The notes under the pieces: generated by a model | Database searches by the model: none | What the model was told of the DNA's origin: nothing | Seen by the model: the letters and a program-made list of their open reading frames with translations, nothing else | Position numbers and translations under genes: made by a program | Assembly: GCA_025936825.1 (NCBI GenBank) | Contig: JAICSO010000032.1 | Span: 1-44,012, forward strand | Reading direction: 5' to 3' | Length of the DNA: 44,012 nucleotides | DNA from: Terriglobales bacterium | GTDB taxonomy: Bacteria > Acidobacteriota > Terriglobia > Terriglobales > Acidobacteriaceae | In this document: piece after piece, positions 23,685 through 32,709 of the stretch | How positions within the stretch are numbered: position 1 is the first letter of the stretch | Layout: every line of letters begins with the position of its first letter

Positions 23685-24671
23685 TCACGAAAACTTTGAG
23701 GACGAAGGATCTGTTTCAAGACTCTCCGCCAGCAATTTTAGATCGGCATCCACCAGCATCTTAACTAATTGCTCAAAGCTCACGCTGGGAGCCCACCCGA
23801 GAATACGTTTTGCTTTCGTTGCGTCTCCCAACAATAGAACAGATTCCGGCCCGCGCAACTCCTCGCGACCTTGCACGACGTAATCTTCATAACTCAGACC
23901 GACATGGGAAAAAGCTATCTCGCAGAATTCGCGCACCGAGTGCGCTTCTCCGGTCGCCACGATGTAGTCTTCCGGGGTTGGTTGCTGCAACATCAGCCAC
24001 ATGGCGCGAACGTAATCTCCGGCGAAGCCCCAGTCGCGCCTCGAATCAAGATTGCCGAGGCGGAGGTCGCCGGCCAACCCAAGCTTGATCATCGCCGCCC
24101 CGTGAGAAATCTTTCGCGTGACGAATTCCATGCCTCGGCGAGGACTTTCGTGATTGTACAGAATGCAGGAGCATGCAAAAACCCCGCGTTGCTCACGGTA
24201 AATCGAGGTCGTCCACTGGGCGAATGCTTTGGCAACTCCATATGGATTTCTGGGCTGAATGGGCGTGGATTCATTCTGTGGTGTAATGACCGCGTTGCCG
24301 AAGATTTCGCTACTGGAGGCTTGCAGGACCCGTATTCCGCGGTTGACCCGGTGCACCACCTCCAGCAGTGCCAGGGCAGCTACGCCGTTGAGCTCTGCGG
24401 TAGCTATAGGATCAGACCACAATTGCTTGCTGGAGGCACGCGCCGCAAGGTTGTAGATCTCATCAGGCTCATAGGTACAAACAATTTTCTCAATAGACGT
24501 CTCATCAAGCGAGGCATTCTCAACAATCTCAATCCTTTCCCGAATGTGAAAAATGTTCTCAGCCTTTTGGCCCCGCATAATTCCAACCACACGATAGCCG
24601 TGGGCGAGGAGAAGCTCTGCCAGGTAGCTTCCATCCTGACCACCAATACCAGTAATCAAGGCTGTCTTCAT
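23685..24671 (-). CDS. GDP-mannose 4,6-dehydratase-like SDR enzyme (second copy)
   Basis: This is an extended short-chain dehydrogenase of 328 residues. It has the Rossmann motif [26 protein letters not shown], the active-site SSSEIFGNA with the Ser/Glu pair, NPYGVAKAF (Y-x3-K) and [16 protein letters not shown], a Gmd signature. Compared with the canonical Gmd at 29383-30408 it lacks the RRSS-NTSR cofactor loop and is shorter after the first strand, having IMRGQKAENIFHIRERIEI. It may be a second dehydratase, or a reductase/epimerase acting on the product of the first. Its start codon overlaps the stop of the upstream GT4 gene (ATGA), so the two are translationally coupled. Confidence 0.78.
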   Translation of the reverse strand: MKTALITGIGGQDGSYLAELLLAHGYRVVGIMRGQKAENIFHIRERIEIVENASLDETSIEKIVCTYEPDEIYNLAARASSKQLWSDPIATAELNGVAALALLEVVHRVNRGIRVLQASSSEIFGNAVITPQNESTPIQPRNPYGVAKAFAQWTTSIYREQRGVFACSCILYNHESPRRGMEFVTRKISHGAAMIKLGLAGDLRLGNLDSRRDWGFAGDYVRAMWLMLQQPTPEDYIVATGEAHSVREFCEIAFSHVGLSYEDYVVQGREELRGPESVLLLGDATKAKRILGWAPSVSFEQLVKMLVDADLKLLAESLETDPSSSKFS

Positions 24672-25873
24672 GCCGAACTCAAGTTAGTTCTTTTGCCGTT
24701 CATCAACCGCTCGACGATTTGCTCCAGCTTGGCACTACTGTTTTCCCACGAAAAGTTGTCGCGCACAAAGCGCTGACCATTCTGGGAGAGCTCATTCCAC
24801 TCCTCCGCAGATAACAGGGAAACGACCCGGTCAGCGAACTCTCGCGGATCGTCGGCTACATACAGGTGCTGGCCTGCAACTGCACCAATGCCATAGTTCC
24901 CGGCAGAGGTGGTAACCACTGGAGTACCGCAGGCCAGAGCTTCTAGGATCTTTGTCTGAGCCCCGATCCGCAGCCGCACAGGACAGACGCTCACCATTGC
25001 TTCTCGAAGATACGTACGAACACCCGGCACGAACCCTGTGACCTTGATCCGCGGATCGCGAGCCCATTTTCGAACTGTTGCGACTGGGTTTGCTCCAACC
25101 AGCCAAAGATTCGCTGATGGATCTCGTTGGCAGATCAACGGAAAGATATCTCTGCAGAAGAACTCAACCGCATCTACATTTGGCGGGTGATACATGTTCC
25201 CCGTCATTACAATCATTCCTTTTCGGCGATTGAAATTTGGAGAGTACGCGCTTTCCTGGTCCACGCCGTGCGGCACAAAGTCCGCAGATGCTCCCGGCAC
25301 TGCGTTCATATAATCTTTGGCATCTTCTCGATTCACGAAGGTGACGCAACCAAACTTCTTCGCATGCCTCTCGTCGTAACGTCTGAGTTGACGAATGCGT
25401 TGGCGATAGAGTGGCCTGCAATACCAAGGAAACATAGACAACATCTTTTCGGTCTTCAATGCCGGAGGATCCTCCAGGCTCCACACTGTCGGTCCGGAGT
25501 ACGAATCTGGCCGGAATTGTGCCGCCTGTATCGTCTGGAACAGGGCGATGTCGTAATATCCACCGGCAAGTCGCTCAGCGACAACTCTGGACATCTCAGA
25601 ACAGCGAGCGCGAGAGATCTCCCGAAGCGGATCGACAAACACTCGACTCACCATCGAAAGTACTACTCGCCAGCGCGCTGGGCGCGTGACAAGTAGGATC
25701 TTATTGCACCAGCACGGCAATTCGCCCAAATCGCTCGACTCCGCTCGATCTTTAAACGAAATCAGATCGATGGTATGGCGAGCGGACAATACCCTTATCT
25801 GGTTGAGCGTAATGACTGCGCTCCCGATCCGAGGCGGATGCGGTGCTGCAGGTGAGACAAATAGTATTCTCAT
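24668..25873 (-). CDS. GT4 family glycosyltransferase
   Basis: This is a GT-B glycosyltransferase of about 401 residues. The ATG at 25873 is chosen because it overlaps the stop of the upstream GT4 gene (ATGA) and gives MRILFVSPAAPHPPRIGSA. The N-domain contains TIDLISFKDRAE and an LEDPPALKTEKM segment. The C-domain has a GMIVMTGNMYHPPNVDAV strand-loop, LWLVGANP, RIKVTGFVPGVRTYLREA and GAQTKILEALACGTPVVTT, the usual donor-binding E-x7-E region, of which the second Glu is visible in KILEALA. Donor and acceptor are unknown. It is the second of four coupled minus-strand genes (GT4, GT4, Gmd-like, C-methyltransferase), which likely make and transfer one sugar of the repeat unit. Confidence 0.8.
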   Translation of the reverse strand: MRILFVSPAAPHPPRIGSAVITLNQIRVLSARHTIDLISFKDRAESSDLGELPCWCNKILLVTRPARWRVVLSMVSRVFVDPLREISRARCSEMSRVVAERLAGGYYDIALFQTIQAAQFRPDSYSGPTVWSLEDPPALKTEKMLSMFPWYCRPLYRQRIRQLRRYDERHAKKFGCVTFVNREDAKDYMNAVPGASADFVPHGVDQESAYSPNFNRRKGMIVMTGNMYHPPNVDAVEFFCRDIFPLICQRDPSANLWLVGANPVATVRKWARDPRIKVTGFVPGVRTYLREAMVSVCPVRLRIGAQTKILEALACGTPVVTTSAGNYGIGAVAGQHLYVADDPREFADRVVSLLSAEEWNELSQNGQRFVRDNFSWENSSAKLEQIVERLMNGKRTNLSSA

Positions 25874-27003
25874 TTCGGGGCGAGGACCCCAGCCAGAGAA
25901 TTTTCCATAGCGCGGGGAGCAACCGCGCGGTAGAGCGAGAGATGGGCTTGCGCAATCAAATCCCACTCACGATGCAGTCCGAGTCGACTCGCTTCGTTCC
26001 TCCTGCCGATATACATGGCAAGGGCATTTCGCATATCGGCGGCGTCATTCGGACGCGCATAGTAGACATTCTCGTCTGAAACGTAGCCATGCTGCTCTCG
26101 CGAGGTAGTTAGGACAAATGTACCCTGTGAGATCGCTGCGCGGATCGAGGTATTCCACATCCCTCCGCCATCTTTGAACGGCAAAATGATCGCGTCTGCC
26201 GCAGCGAGAATCCGCCCCACTTCATCGGCGGGCAAATAGCCAGTTACGCTTACCTTTCCGGCCCACGGAGGGTACTTTGCCTGTTCGAGAATCGACGCTT
26301 GATATCGATCGGCGGCATTCAAATCCGAAATAAACACGAGGTGGTGTTGCCCGGGATCTGCTACCTGGAATAGCAACTCCGTGCCCCTGTCTGGATATGC
26401 AAACCCAAAGAAGGCAAGCAGCCGAGAATCATCCAATGAAAACCGCGAGCGAATGATAGATCGTTCCTCGGCGGACACTTGAGTGGGCGGAATTGTGGAA
26501 GCATTCGGGATGAACTTGGTGTACTTTCGACGATTGAGGCTGCGGTACAAGGGCTGCATGTTATCGATGTATTCCGGCCGGACCACAATCAATCCACCGG
26601 ACAAGAGAGAATTCGGAAGCAAGCGGGGGGTCATGCGTCGAGAGTCATAACCATGCCAAGTCTGTACGACTGGGATGCCCGCCATCCGAAAGAACACCGG
26701 CAGCAGCCAGGGCAGATAGCGTTGCCCATAGCCCTGGGTAGGATATTGAATGTGCATTAGGTCAGGTTTCCAGCGCCGAACCGCCACCATAATGCGCCCA
26801 ATGTCGCTTGGTGCCCAGCCACGGCATATCGGAAATACTTCAAACTCAAAATCGCAGGGTTTCGGCGTCGCAGATACGTCGGTGAGAACTGCGACGACGT
26901 TCGTCTTTTCCTGACGAGTGAGTGCTTTGGCAAGATGAGCTGTGTAGTCACCCACGCCGCACTTCATCGGCGGTAGCGAGCCGGAAATAAGCAAAACCCT
27001 CAT
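25870..27003 (-). CDS. GT4 family glycosyltransferase
   Basis: This is a GT-B enzyme of 377 residues starting MRVLLISGSLPPMKCGVGDY at 27003; the frame continues upstream to 27132 but has no family character there and would overlap the methyltransferase. The N-domain shows the Gly-rich CGVGDYTAHLAKAL loop and MHIQYPTQGYG. The C-domain has LAFFGFAYPDRGTELLF, KVSVTGYLPADEVGRILAAAD, ILPFKDGGGMWNTSIRAAI and QGTFVLTTS. It lacks a clear E-x7-E, having an S-x-R-A-A-I segment instead, as some GT4 members do. It overlaps the next GT4 gene by four bases, and follows the methyltransferase gene by 37 bases. Confidence 0.78.
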   Translation of the reverse strand: MRVLLISGSLPPMKCGVGDYTAHLAKALTRQEKTNVVAVLTDVSATPKPCDFEFEVFPICRGWAPSDIGRIMVAVRRWKPDLMHIQYPTQGYGQRYLPWLLPVFFRMAGIPVVQTWHGYDSRRMTPRLLPNSLLSGGLIVVRPEYIDNMQPLYRSLNRRKYTKFIPNASTIPPTQVSAEERSIIRSRFSLDDSRLLAFFGFAYPDRGTELLFQVADPGQHHLVFISDLNAADRYQASILEQAKYPPWAGKVSVTGYLPADEVGRILAAADAIILPFKDGGGMWNTSIRAAISQGTFVLTTSREQHGYVSDENVYYARPNDAADMRNALAMYIGRRNEASRLGLHREWDLIAQAHLSLYRAVAPRAMENSLAGVLAPK

Positions 27004-27040
27004 GTGGGAGCCACTACCGGAACCGTTCTCACTGTGTAAC

Positions 27041-27754
27041 TCACGTCGTCTTTCGTAAGACGAGCCATGCGAACGTGTAATCCCTTTCAGCAGAGCGGAT
27101 CGGTTTCTCTGCGCTGTCCAAACCGATGTCACCAGGTGGAACTAGGGCATATTTAGCCGCTTTTTCAATGAATATGCGCACCTCCTCTGCGGAAAAAATC
27201 CTCCAATCCATGCCGAAAATCTTTATGCCGTCGCTATTGATTTTCTCTGGCCAGTAGTCGAACGAGGCAACAAAGTATCCACCGGGACGAAGCAGCCGGG
27301 AAAGTTCTCGAAGAAGAGCGTGGCCTTGGTATCCATGCTCGATGACAGAAATAGCGGTGATGATGTCAAAAGATTCGTTCGAGAACGGCGTATGCATGAA
27401 ATCGGCGACTTCGTAGCGCACAGAACTAGCGTACGGCATAGCCTTTATATTCGGGTTTAGATCAACGCCGGCCAGGTTGCAGTAATTCAGCTTGTGCAGA
27501 ATGCATGGAACTTCAGACGCGAAGGCGCCCATGTCCAGAATGGAAGCGTCGCGAGCCACGTGCTTTTCAATGAACGTGACCGTCTTGAGGACGTCCCAGC
27601 TTTTCAGTTCATCGCCCACTTCAATTGCGCCGGGGAGGTTGCGTTTGCGGCCCAAACGCTTCCACCAGGGAGTCGTAAAGGAAAGCTTCCTCCGGTTCAA
27701 TTCGCGGCGCGCGAGCTTGATGTCACTCCTTGATTTCAGTACTTCGACGCACAT
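27041..27754 (-). CDS. Class I SAM-dependent methyltransferase
   Basis: This is a cytoplasmic methyltransferase of 237 residues. The SAM fold is seen in ASILDMGAFASEVP (motif I, an unusual D-M-G-A-F version of the usual D-x-G-x-G), LAGVDLNPN (acidic end of strand 2), SFDIITAISVIEH (motif IV region) and LLRPGGYFVASFDYW. The C-terminal piece includes EVRIFIEKAAKY. It resembles the small methyltransferases that decorate polysaccharide sugars or cap chains. Substrate is unknown. The ATG at 27754 has no strong ribosome site. It sits between flippase and GT4 genes, all on the minus strand. Confidence 0.75.
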   Translation of the reverse strand: MCVEVLKSRSDIKLARRELNRRKLSFTTPWWKRLGRKRNLPGAIEVGDELKSWDVLKTVTFIEKHVARDASILDMGAFASEVPCILHKLNYCNLAGVDLNPNIKAMPYASSVRYEVADFMHTPFSNESFDIITAISVIEHGYQGHALLRELSRLLRPGGYFVASFDYWPEKINSDGIKIFGMDWRIFSAEEVRIFIEKAAKYALVPPGDIGLDSAEKPIRSAERDYTFAWLVLRKTT

Positions 27755-27806
27755 TATCTAGGTCCGGCGTTTCCGAATGGCTATCTATTAATTTGACATT
27801 ATAGAG

Positions 27807-29366
27807 CTAAGAGGCAGATGGTTTTGCGAGCAAACTGCAGCGTATCTGCGGCGCTACCGACGTTGCCGCCAATAATGCTGCCAGCAGAACGAGTAAGAGC
27901 ACCCCCAACGTCACTAGAGGTGGCATGGGCGTACTGACAAAAACTCGTGCCAGACCGACCACCAGCACTGAAGCTGCTAACGGGGGAGCTATGTCCTGCA
28001 GAAACCACTTCGTCATCTCCTGTCGAAGCAAGCGGCGATGAGTCAATGGAACCCCAATGAGCATATTGACGAGCTGCAGGCCCAGGAAAACGTATGCCGC
28101 GCCAATTGGCCCATAGTGCTTTGCCATAAACCAAACCCCAGGGACGACGATGATGGTGAGAAATATCGTGATCTTCAGTCCCAGGCTGGTCCACCCGTAC
28201 GCGAGTTGCAACGTGAACGGCAAGAACATCAGCCCGTTGATCGCTGCTGCGAGTACGAGAATGCTTGCGATCGGACCAGCATTTCGCGCCACTTCCGGGT
28301 TTCTGGTCCATAGCTGCAGGACTTCCGCCGAAAAGAGAGCGAGAACCGCAGTGAGGGGGATGATGAGAAGCAACATCAACTGAGTGCTCTTATGGTACAG
28401 GCGGATAATTGCTGCTTCGTCGCCTTGTGCTACGAGTGCCGAAAACTGCGGAAATATGGTGTTGAACACCGACGAGACGATCAAAACCAAGCCGGTTCCA
28501 AAAACTCCCGCAATGGTATAGTAGCCAAAAACCTTCAAGTCAAGGACTCGGCTGAGAACGAGCTTATCGGCTTGCCCCAGAATTAGCGAGAAGGTGGCGA
28601 TTCCGCTGATGCCAGCCGCGAAGTACCCTATGTTTCGGAGCAACTTAGGTCGCAGCTGAGGAGAGCGACTTCCTTCAGGCAAGCTCTTCCAAAAAAACAT
28701 CGTCCAAACCAGCACCATCACTGCATTCGTTGCGACGAGCCAAAGAAAGAAAACGTGAATCGTCGGGGAAATGAGCCAGAGCGCAACGACAGCTCCGCCG
28801 TTCGTCGCTGTCGACCCCAGGATGCGCAGCAGGTTGAAGAGCACCTGCTTTCGCAGTCCGGTCAGGCCACCTTGATAGAAGCTCATTGGCCATTGGAAGA
28901 AAGCCAAAACACCCATCAGAGTTACTGCCTCCCTCAGGCCACGAGCCGGTATCCCGTTGGCCTTGATCCAATGGCCCGCAATCCAAGGAGCCGCAGCGAT
29001 CAATGCTAGGGAAATCAGAACTCCAATCAACCAGTAGCCCACCTCCAGCGTACGCACGAGATCGCGCGCATCGTTGGCCTTTTCCGGTTCAACCGAATAA
29101 CGGGCCATCTCGCGATTCATCGTGGGGCTGAGGCCGAGATCTAGGATCTGAAGCATCGCCTGCAGCATCAGGTAAAAGCCCACCAAGCCGTACGCCTCGA
29201 CCCCCATGAACTTGACGTACAGGGGAATGCAGACCAATTGCACGAGCATGGCCCAGGCGGACCCCATCAGATTCGCCGCCAGGTTCAGCTTCAGCCCTGA
29301 AACGTATTTAGAATTGCGGACGAATATCATGAGTCCGCGCCCACTCATGCAAATCGTCATATCCAA
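27807..29366 (-). CDS. Wzx-type polysaccharide flippase
   Basis: This is a polytopic membrane protein of about 505-519 residues with around fourteen hydrophobic helices, as expected of Wzx/MATE-like exporters that flip lipid-linked repeat units to the periplasm. Characteristic pieces are NLAANLMGSAWAMLVQLVCIPLYVKFMGVEAYGL at the start (helix 1 with the LGxxxYG-like turn), FSLILGQADKLVLSRVLDLKVFGYYTIA in the middle (helix 7-8, D-K-L-x-L), and paired helices up to ALLAATSVAPQ. Starts at 29366 (TTG), 29360, 29348 and 29330 are all possible. It lies 16 bases after gmd and so is probably in the same operon. Confidence 0.82.
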   Translation of the reverse strand: MDMTICMSGRGLMIFVRNSKYVSGLKLNLAANLMGSAWAMLVQLVCIPLYVKFMGVEAYGLVGFYLMLQAMLQILDLGLSPTMNREMARYSVEPEKANDARDLVRTLEVGYWLIGVLISLALIAAAPWIAGHWIKANGIPARGLREAVTLMGVLAFFQWPMSFYQGGLTGLRKQVLFNLLRILGSTATNGGAVVALWLISPTIHVFFLWLVATNAVMVLVWTMFFWKSLPEGSRSPQLRPKLLRNIGYFAAGISGIATFSLILGQADKLVLSRVLDLKVFGYYTIAGVFGTGLVLIVSSVFNTIFPQFSALVAQGDEAAIIRLYHKSTQLMLLLIIPLTAVLALFSAEVLQLWTRNPEVARNAGPIASILVLAAAINGLMFLPFTLQLAYGWTSLGLKITIFLTIIVVPGVWFMAKHYGPIGAAYVFLGLQLVNMLIGVPLTHRRLLRQEMTKWFLQDIAPPLAASVLVVGLARVFVSTPMPPLVTLGVLLLVLLAALLAATSVAPQIRCSLLAKPSAS

Positions 29367-29382
29367 TTAGAAATTCTGGTAT

Positions 29383-30408
29383 TCACTCGGGGGAAAGGGT
29401 CCGGGCTGCCAGCCGGCCGTCGATTTGGTCGGCAAGCAGCTTGATATCAGCGTCGACCATCAACTTGACCAGATCCTGGAGTTTAACTTTGGGCCGCCAA
29501 CCGAACGTCCTTTCGGCTTTACTGGCATCGCCCTGCAGAAGGTCAACTTCGTTCGGACGAAAATATTTGGGATCGATTTCAACGTATTTTTCCCAGTCGA
29601 GCCCTACAAAATCAAAAGCGATCTGCACGAACTCTCGAACGGTATGAGTTTCGCCTGTGGCCACAACGAAATCGTCGGGCTCCTCCAGTTGCATGATCCG
29701 CCACATCGCCTCCACGTATTCAGGCGCGTAGCCCCAGTCCCGCCTAGCATCCAGATTGCCGAGGTAAAGCCGCTGTTGTAAGCCAGCGGAAATCCTCGCA
29801 ACTGCCCGGGTGATCTTCCGACTGACGAAGGTTTCTCCTCGGCGGGGTGACTCATGATTGAAGAGAATGCCGTTGCACGTGAACAGTCCATACCCCTCAC
29901 GGTAGTTGACCGTTGTCCAATAGGCATACAGTTTCGAACAGCCGTAGGGGCTGCAAGGCCGAAAGGGTGTAGTCTCGCTTTGCGGAGTCTCGACGGCTTT
30001 GCCGTACATTTCGCTACTCGATGCTTGATAAAACTTGGTCTTGATTCCCGTTTCCCGAATGGCTTCCAGTAAGCGGACGGTGCCCAACGCCGTGATATCG
30101 CCGGTGTATTCAGGGATCTCAAAGCTCACCAAAACATGGCTTTGAGCGCCGAGATTGTAGATTTCATCCGGCTGAAGGCGATAAAGGAGTCTGACCAAGC
30201 TTGTCGAGTCGGAAAGATCGGCGAAATGCAACAGTAGGCGGGCGTTGCGCTCATGCCAGTCCGGGAGAACGTCGTCAATCCGCGATGTATTGAAACTGCT
30301 CGACCGACGCTTAATGCCATGGACTACGTACCCTTTGTTGAGCAGCAGTTCAGCCAAATAGGAACCGTCTTGTCCTGTAATTCCTGTGATCAACGCCGTT
30401 TTTGCCAT
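29383..30408 (-). CDS. gmd: GDP-mannose 4,6-dehydratase
   Basis: This enzyme converts GDP-D-mannose to GDP-4-keto-6-deoxy-D-mannose, the precursor of fucose, rhamnose and related sugars. All diagnostic motifs are present: [16 protein letters not shown] (NADP binding), [12 protein letters not shown] (cofactor loop), [26 protein letters not shown] (catalytic Ser/Glu), [12 protein letters not shown] (Y-x3-K), [16 protein letters not shown] and [12 protein letters not shown]. The length of 341 is normal. The ATG at 30408 has AAGG four bases upstream. The distal genes that would finish the sugar (second dehydratase/reductase, C-methyltransferase) are on the same strand, 5 kb downstream. Confidence 0.95.
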   Translation of the reverse strand: MAKTALITGITGQDGSYLAELLLNKGYVVHGIKRRSSSFNTSRIDDVLPDWHERNARLLLHFADLSDSTSLVRLLYRLQPDEIYNLGAQSHVLVSFEIPEYTGDITALGTVRLLEAIRETGIKTKFYQASSSEMYGKAVETPQSETTPFRPCSPYGCSKLYAYWTTVNYREGYGLFTCNGILFNHESPRRGETFVSRKITRAVARISAGLQQRLYLGNLDARRDWGYAPEYVEAMWRIMQLEEPDDFVVATGETHTVREFVQIAFDFVGLDWEKYVEIDPKYFRPNEVDLLQGDASKAERTFGWRPKVKLQDLVKLMVDADIKLLADQIDGRLAARTLSPE

Positions 30409-30653
30409 TAACCTTGCGCCTTAGAATCCAAGTCCTGACCATCAAGTGCCAGCTCCACGGATTACCGAACGATCTCTGGCCACATCATTTCTGGTTTTCG
30501 CGAGGTGTTGCGGGCACCTGAAAAAGAATACACCAAGAAGCTGACGGAAAGGAGGTGAACTGCCTCTTAAAAGCACAAGATGCATGCATTTCGACTGTAG
30601 ATGATCTAGCGCAGAAGGCCAGGATTTAAAACATTCATTTCACGATACGAGGC

Positions 30654-32030
30654 CTAATATCCGTTCGTGCCTGTAAAAGCGACGAATGCGGTACGAAAAA
30701 TGATCTGCAGATCCATTCCGAAGCTCCAATTGCGCATGTAGTAGAGATCATACTGGAGCCGGTCCGAGATGGAGGTGTCGCCGCGCAGGCCGTTTATTTG
30801 TGCCCATCCGGTCATCCCAACGTGGCATCGATGGCGCATGTTGTATTTCTCAAAATCTTCCCCAAATTTGGCGACGTAGTAGGGGCGCTCCGGGCGAGGC
30901 CCAACCAAACTCATCTCACCTCGAACAACGTTCAAGAGCTGTGGTAGTTCATCGAGGCTGAATCGGCGCAAAACCGCCCCGATCACGGTGCACCGGGGAT
31001 CATTTTTGGTGGTCCACAGTCTATCGCTTTCGCTCTTGCTACTGCACTGCATTGTGCGGAATTTAAGCAAAGTGAAAGATTTACCATGCCGTCCAATGCG
31101 TTCCTGACGAAACAAAATCGGCCCGGGGGAACTGATCTTTACGACTGTCGCAATGGCAATGAGGAGCGGACTCAGCAATACGAGCCCCAACGAGGCTGCA
31201 ATCAGGTCAAAGCCCCTCTTCACGACGGTATAAGCGAAGCTCTCCACAGGTGAAATTGCCAGATTCATCATCTGCAATCGACCGGCCTGGAACAGCTTGC
31301 TGCCAAATGATAACCGCGGACCAAGATCGAACACCGCGCGGATGGGCTTGCCTAGACCTTCCAGCATCTCGATAGCGTTGGAGAGATTGAGATAGGACGA
31401 AGGGGGTACGGCCACAACGACCTCGTCCACATTCAACTGTCTTGTTTGCAGAGGCTCCGCCACAGCGATGACCGGTGCATCGTCTACTAAGACCGTCTGG
31501 CCCGGAAGTTGCAAGTAAGCCTCCACTTTGCAGTCGAAAAAGGGAATGCGACGGAGGAGTTTGACATACCTCTTGGCATACTGATCAGTGCCAACGATCA
31601 GCAGCCTTTCACATTTTCGCGGCCAGATCGTCGAAGCGGAAGTGAGGCGAAAGAAGTTCCTTGCTGCCACTACTAGTAGAAAGAGTATGACGTTCGTAAC
31701 AAACAGGAATGTACGAGAAATAATCAACTGACGGACGAAGACCAGCAGGGCCGTTTGCAGCAAGAAAGTAGTAAAGCACGCAAAAAATGCTGCTCGAATC
31801 CCGGTGTACTCCCAGAACAGGTCGGCGATGGTGGAGAGCTTGGAGTAGTTGGCGGCGAGAATCCAAGCCAATTCAGTAAATAGGAAGAGAATCACATAGT
31901 GTTGCCTCGCGGGGACATCTAAACTGAACGAGCTAAACCGCAGGTATCCGCACATCCCAAACGAGAACAATGGAAGCAGATAAACCAGTACACGGAGCGA
32001 GAGATTGTAAACGTACACTCGTGACATCAT
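30654..32030 (-). CDS. Undecaprenyl-phosphate sugar phosphotransferase (WcaJ/WbaP type)
   Basis: This is the initiating enzyme of the polysaccharide pathway; it moves a sugar-1-phosphate onto undecaprenyl phosphate in the inner membrane. It has four N-terminal membrane helices (about residues 10-120), a Rossmann-like segment (ERLLIVGTDQYAKRYVKLL, then EVVVAVPPSSY), and a re-entrant helix after KRGFD (SLGLVLLSPLLIAIATVV). The catalytic PGT domain follows with LFRQERIGRHGKSF, LLKFRTM, FSLDELPQLLNVVRGEM (the DE of the active site), LVGPRPERP, GMTGWAQINGLRG and YDLYYMRNWS. Length 458 is typical. It lies at the promoter-proximal end of the minus-strand block, 245 bases before gmd. The first sugar may be glucose or galactose; the sequence does not tell. 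Confidence 0.92.
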   Translation of the reverse strand: MMSRVYVYNLSLRVLVYLLPLFSFGMCGYLRFSSFSLDVPARQHYVILFLFTELAWILAANYSKLSTIADLFWEYTGIRAAFFACFTTFLLQTALLVFVRQLIISRTFLFVTNVILFLLVVAARNFFRLTSASTIWPRKCERLLIVGTDQYAKRYVKLLRRIPFFDCKVEAYLQLPGQTVLVDDAPVIAVAEPLQTRQLNVDEVVVAVPPSSYLNLSNAIEMLEGLGKPIRAVFDLGPRLSFGSKLFQAGRLQMMNLAISPVESFAYTVVKRGFDLIAASLGLVLLSPLLIAIATVVKISSPGPILFRQERIGRHGKSFTLLKFRTMQCSSKSESDRLWTTKNDPRCTVIGAVLRRFSLDELPQLLNVVRGEMSLVGPRPERPYYVAKFGEDFEKYNMRHRCHVGMTGWAQINGLRGDTSISDRLQYDLYYMRNWSFGMDLQIIFRTAFVAFTGTNGY

Positions 32031-32709
32031 CTACACAGTCTCCGACGGCCTTACGATCCAACTTCGCAAATCGACCCGCGCATGCTGACCTACGCTTGCG
32101 AGAATGCTCGGTACAAACGCATCTTCCTGTGAATGTTGCGTAAGAAGTGTAACAATCTTTGTCGTATTCTCCTCATTTCTGGCAAGAATAAAACCCAGCC
32201 ACAGCCAAAACAAGGCTCAAATTGGAATTAGAACTCCGATTCGGATCCGGAACGCTACTCTGAATACCTGAGTTTTCCAGGAACATAACGATTTTGTGTT
32301 TGTTCTGGGATCGGAATCGGCGAAAGGAATTCTCCTTCCAATCGCCTTTCGGACGCACCAGCAAATGCATGCAGTTCAATTCAGGTGAGCACGCAGCGGA
32401 CCGGGAGGGGAAGCACATCCATATCGGACGTGATTCTAGGGCCGACTGGGTTCACCGAAGCGGGAATTCTATGATCTCCCACGTCCTTTCGCAAGTGATT
32501 CTCTAGGCACCGCCGTCCGTGGTCGGTACGCAGTTGCGGTTTTTTTCCGGGAAGCCTTCGTTTGAGGCTCGGCGGGGCGGCCGACTCAAGGCTACGACGC
32601 ATCGGGACGGACTGTCAGTTGAAATCTCAATCTAGAGATAGCGCGTTAATTGGCGGTTCCATCCAATCCCCCCGAGCGAATCCTGCATCTTACGTTCCTG
32701 CCACCCTGT
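32031..32709. other. Intergenic region upstream of the polysaccharide block
   Basis: This holds 679 bases with no convincing gene. It separates the minus-strand initiating-transferase gene from the plus-strand phosphoesterase pseudogene, so it should contain promoters facing both ways. The part nearest the transferase gene is AT-rich (32140-32300). The far part is GC-rich and includes a hairpin at 32562-32589. I could not place a promoter with confidence. Confidence 0.5.
32562..32589. other. GC-rich hairpin
   Basis: TTGAG-gc-TCGGC pairs with GCCGA-CTCAA around a GGGGCG loop, giving a ten-pair stem with a two-base bulge. It is not followed by a T-run on either strand, so an intrinsic terminator is unlikely. 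It may be a leader structure or a protein-binding site. Confidence 0.4.

Noticed and set aside
23871-24776. Long plus-strand open frame (301 codons)
   Set aside because: Antisense to the second Gmd-like gene, whose motifs are unmistakable; composition is that of a shadow frame.
32562-32589. Rho-independent terminator
   Set aside because: The hairpin is strong but no T-run follows it on either strand.
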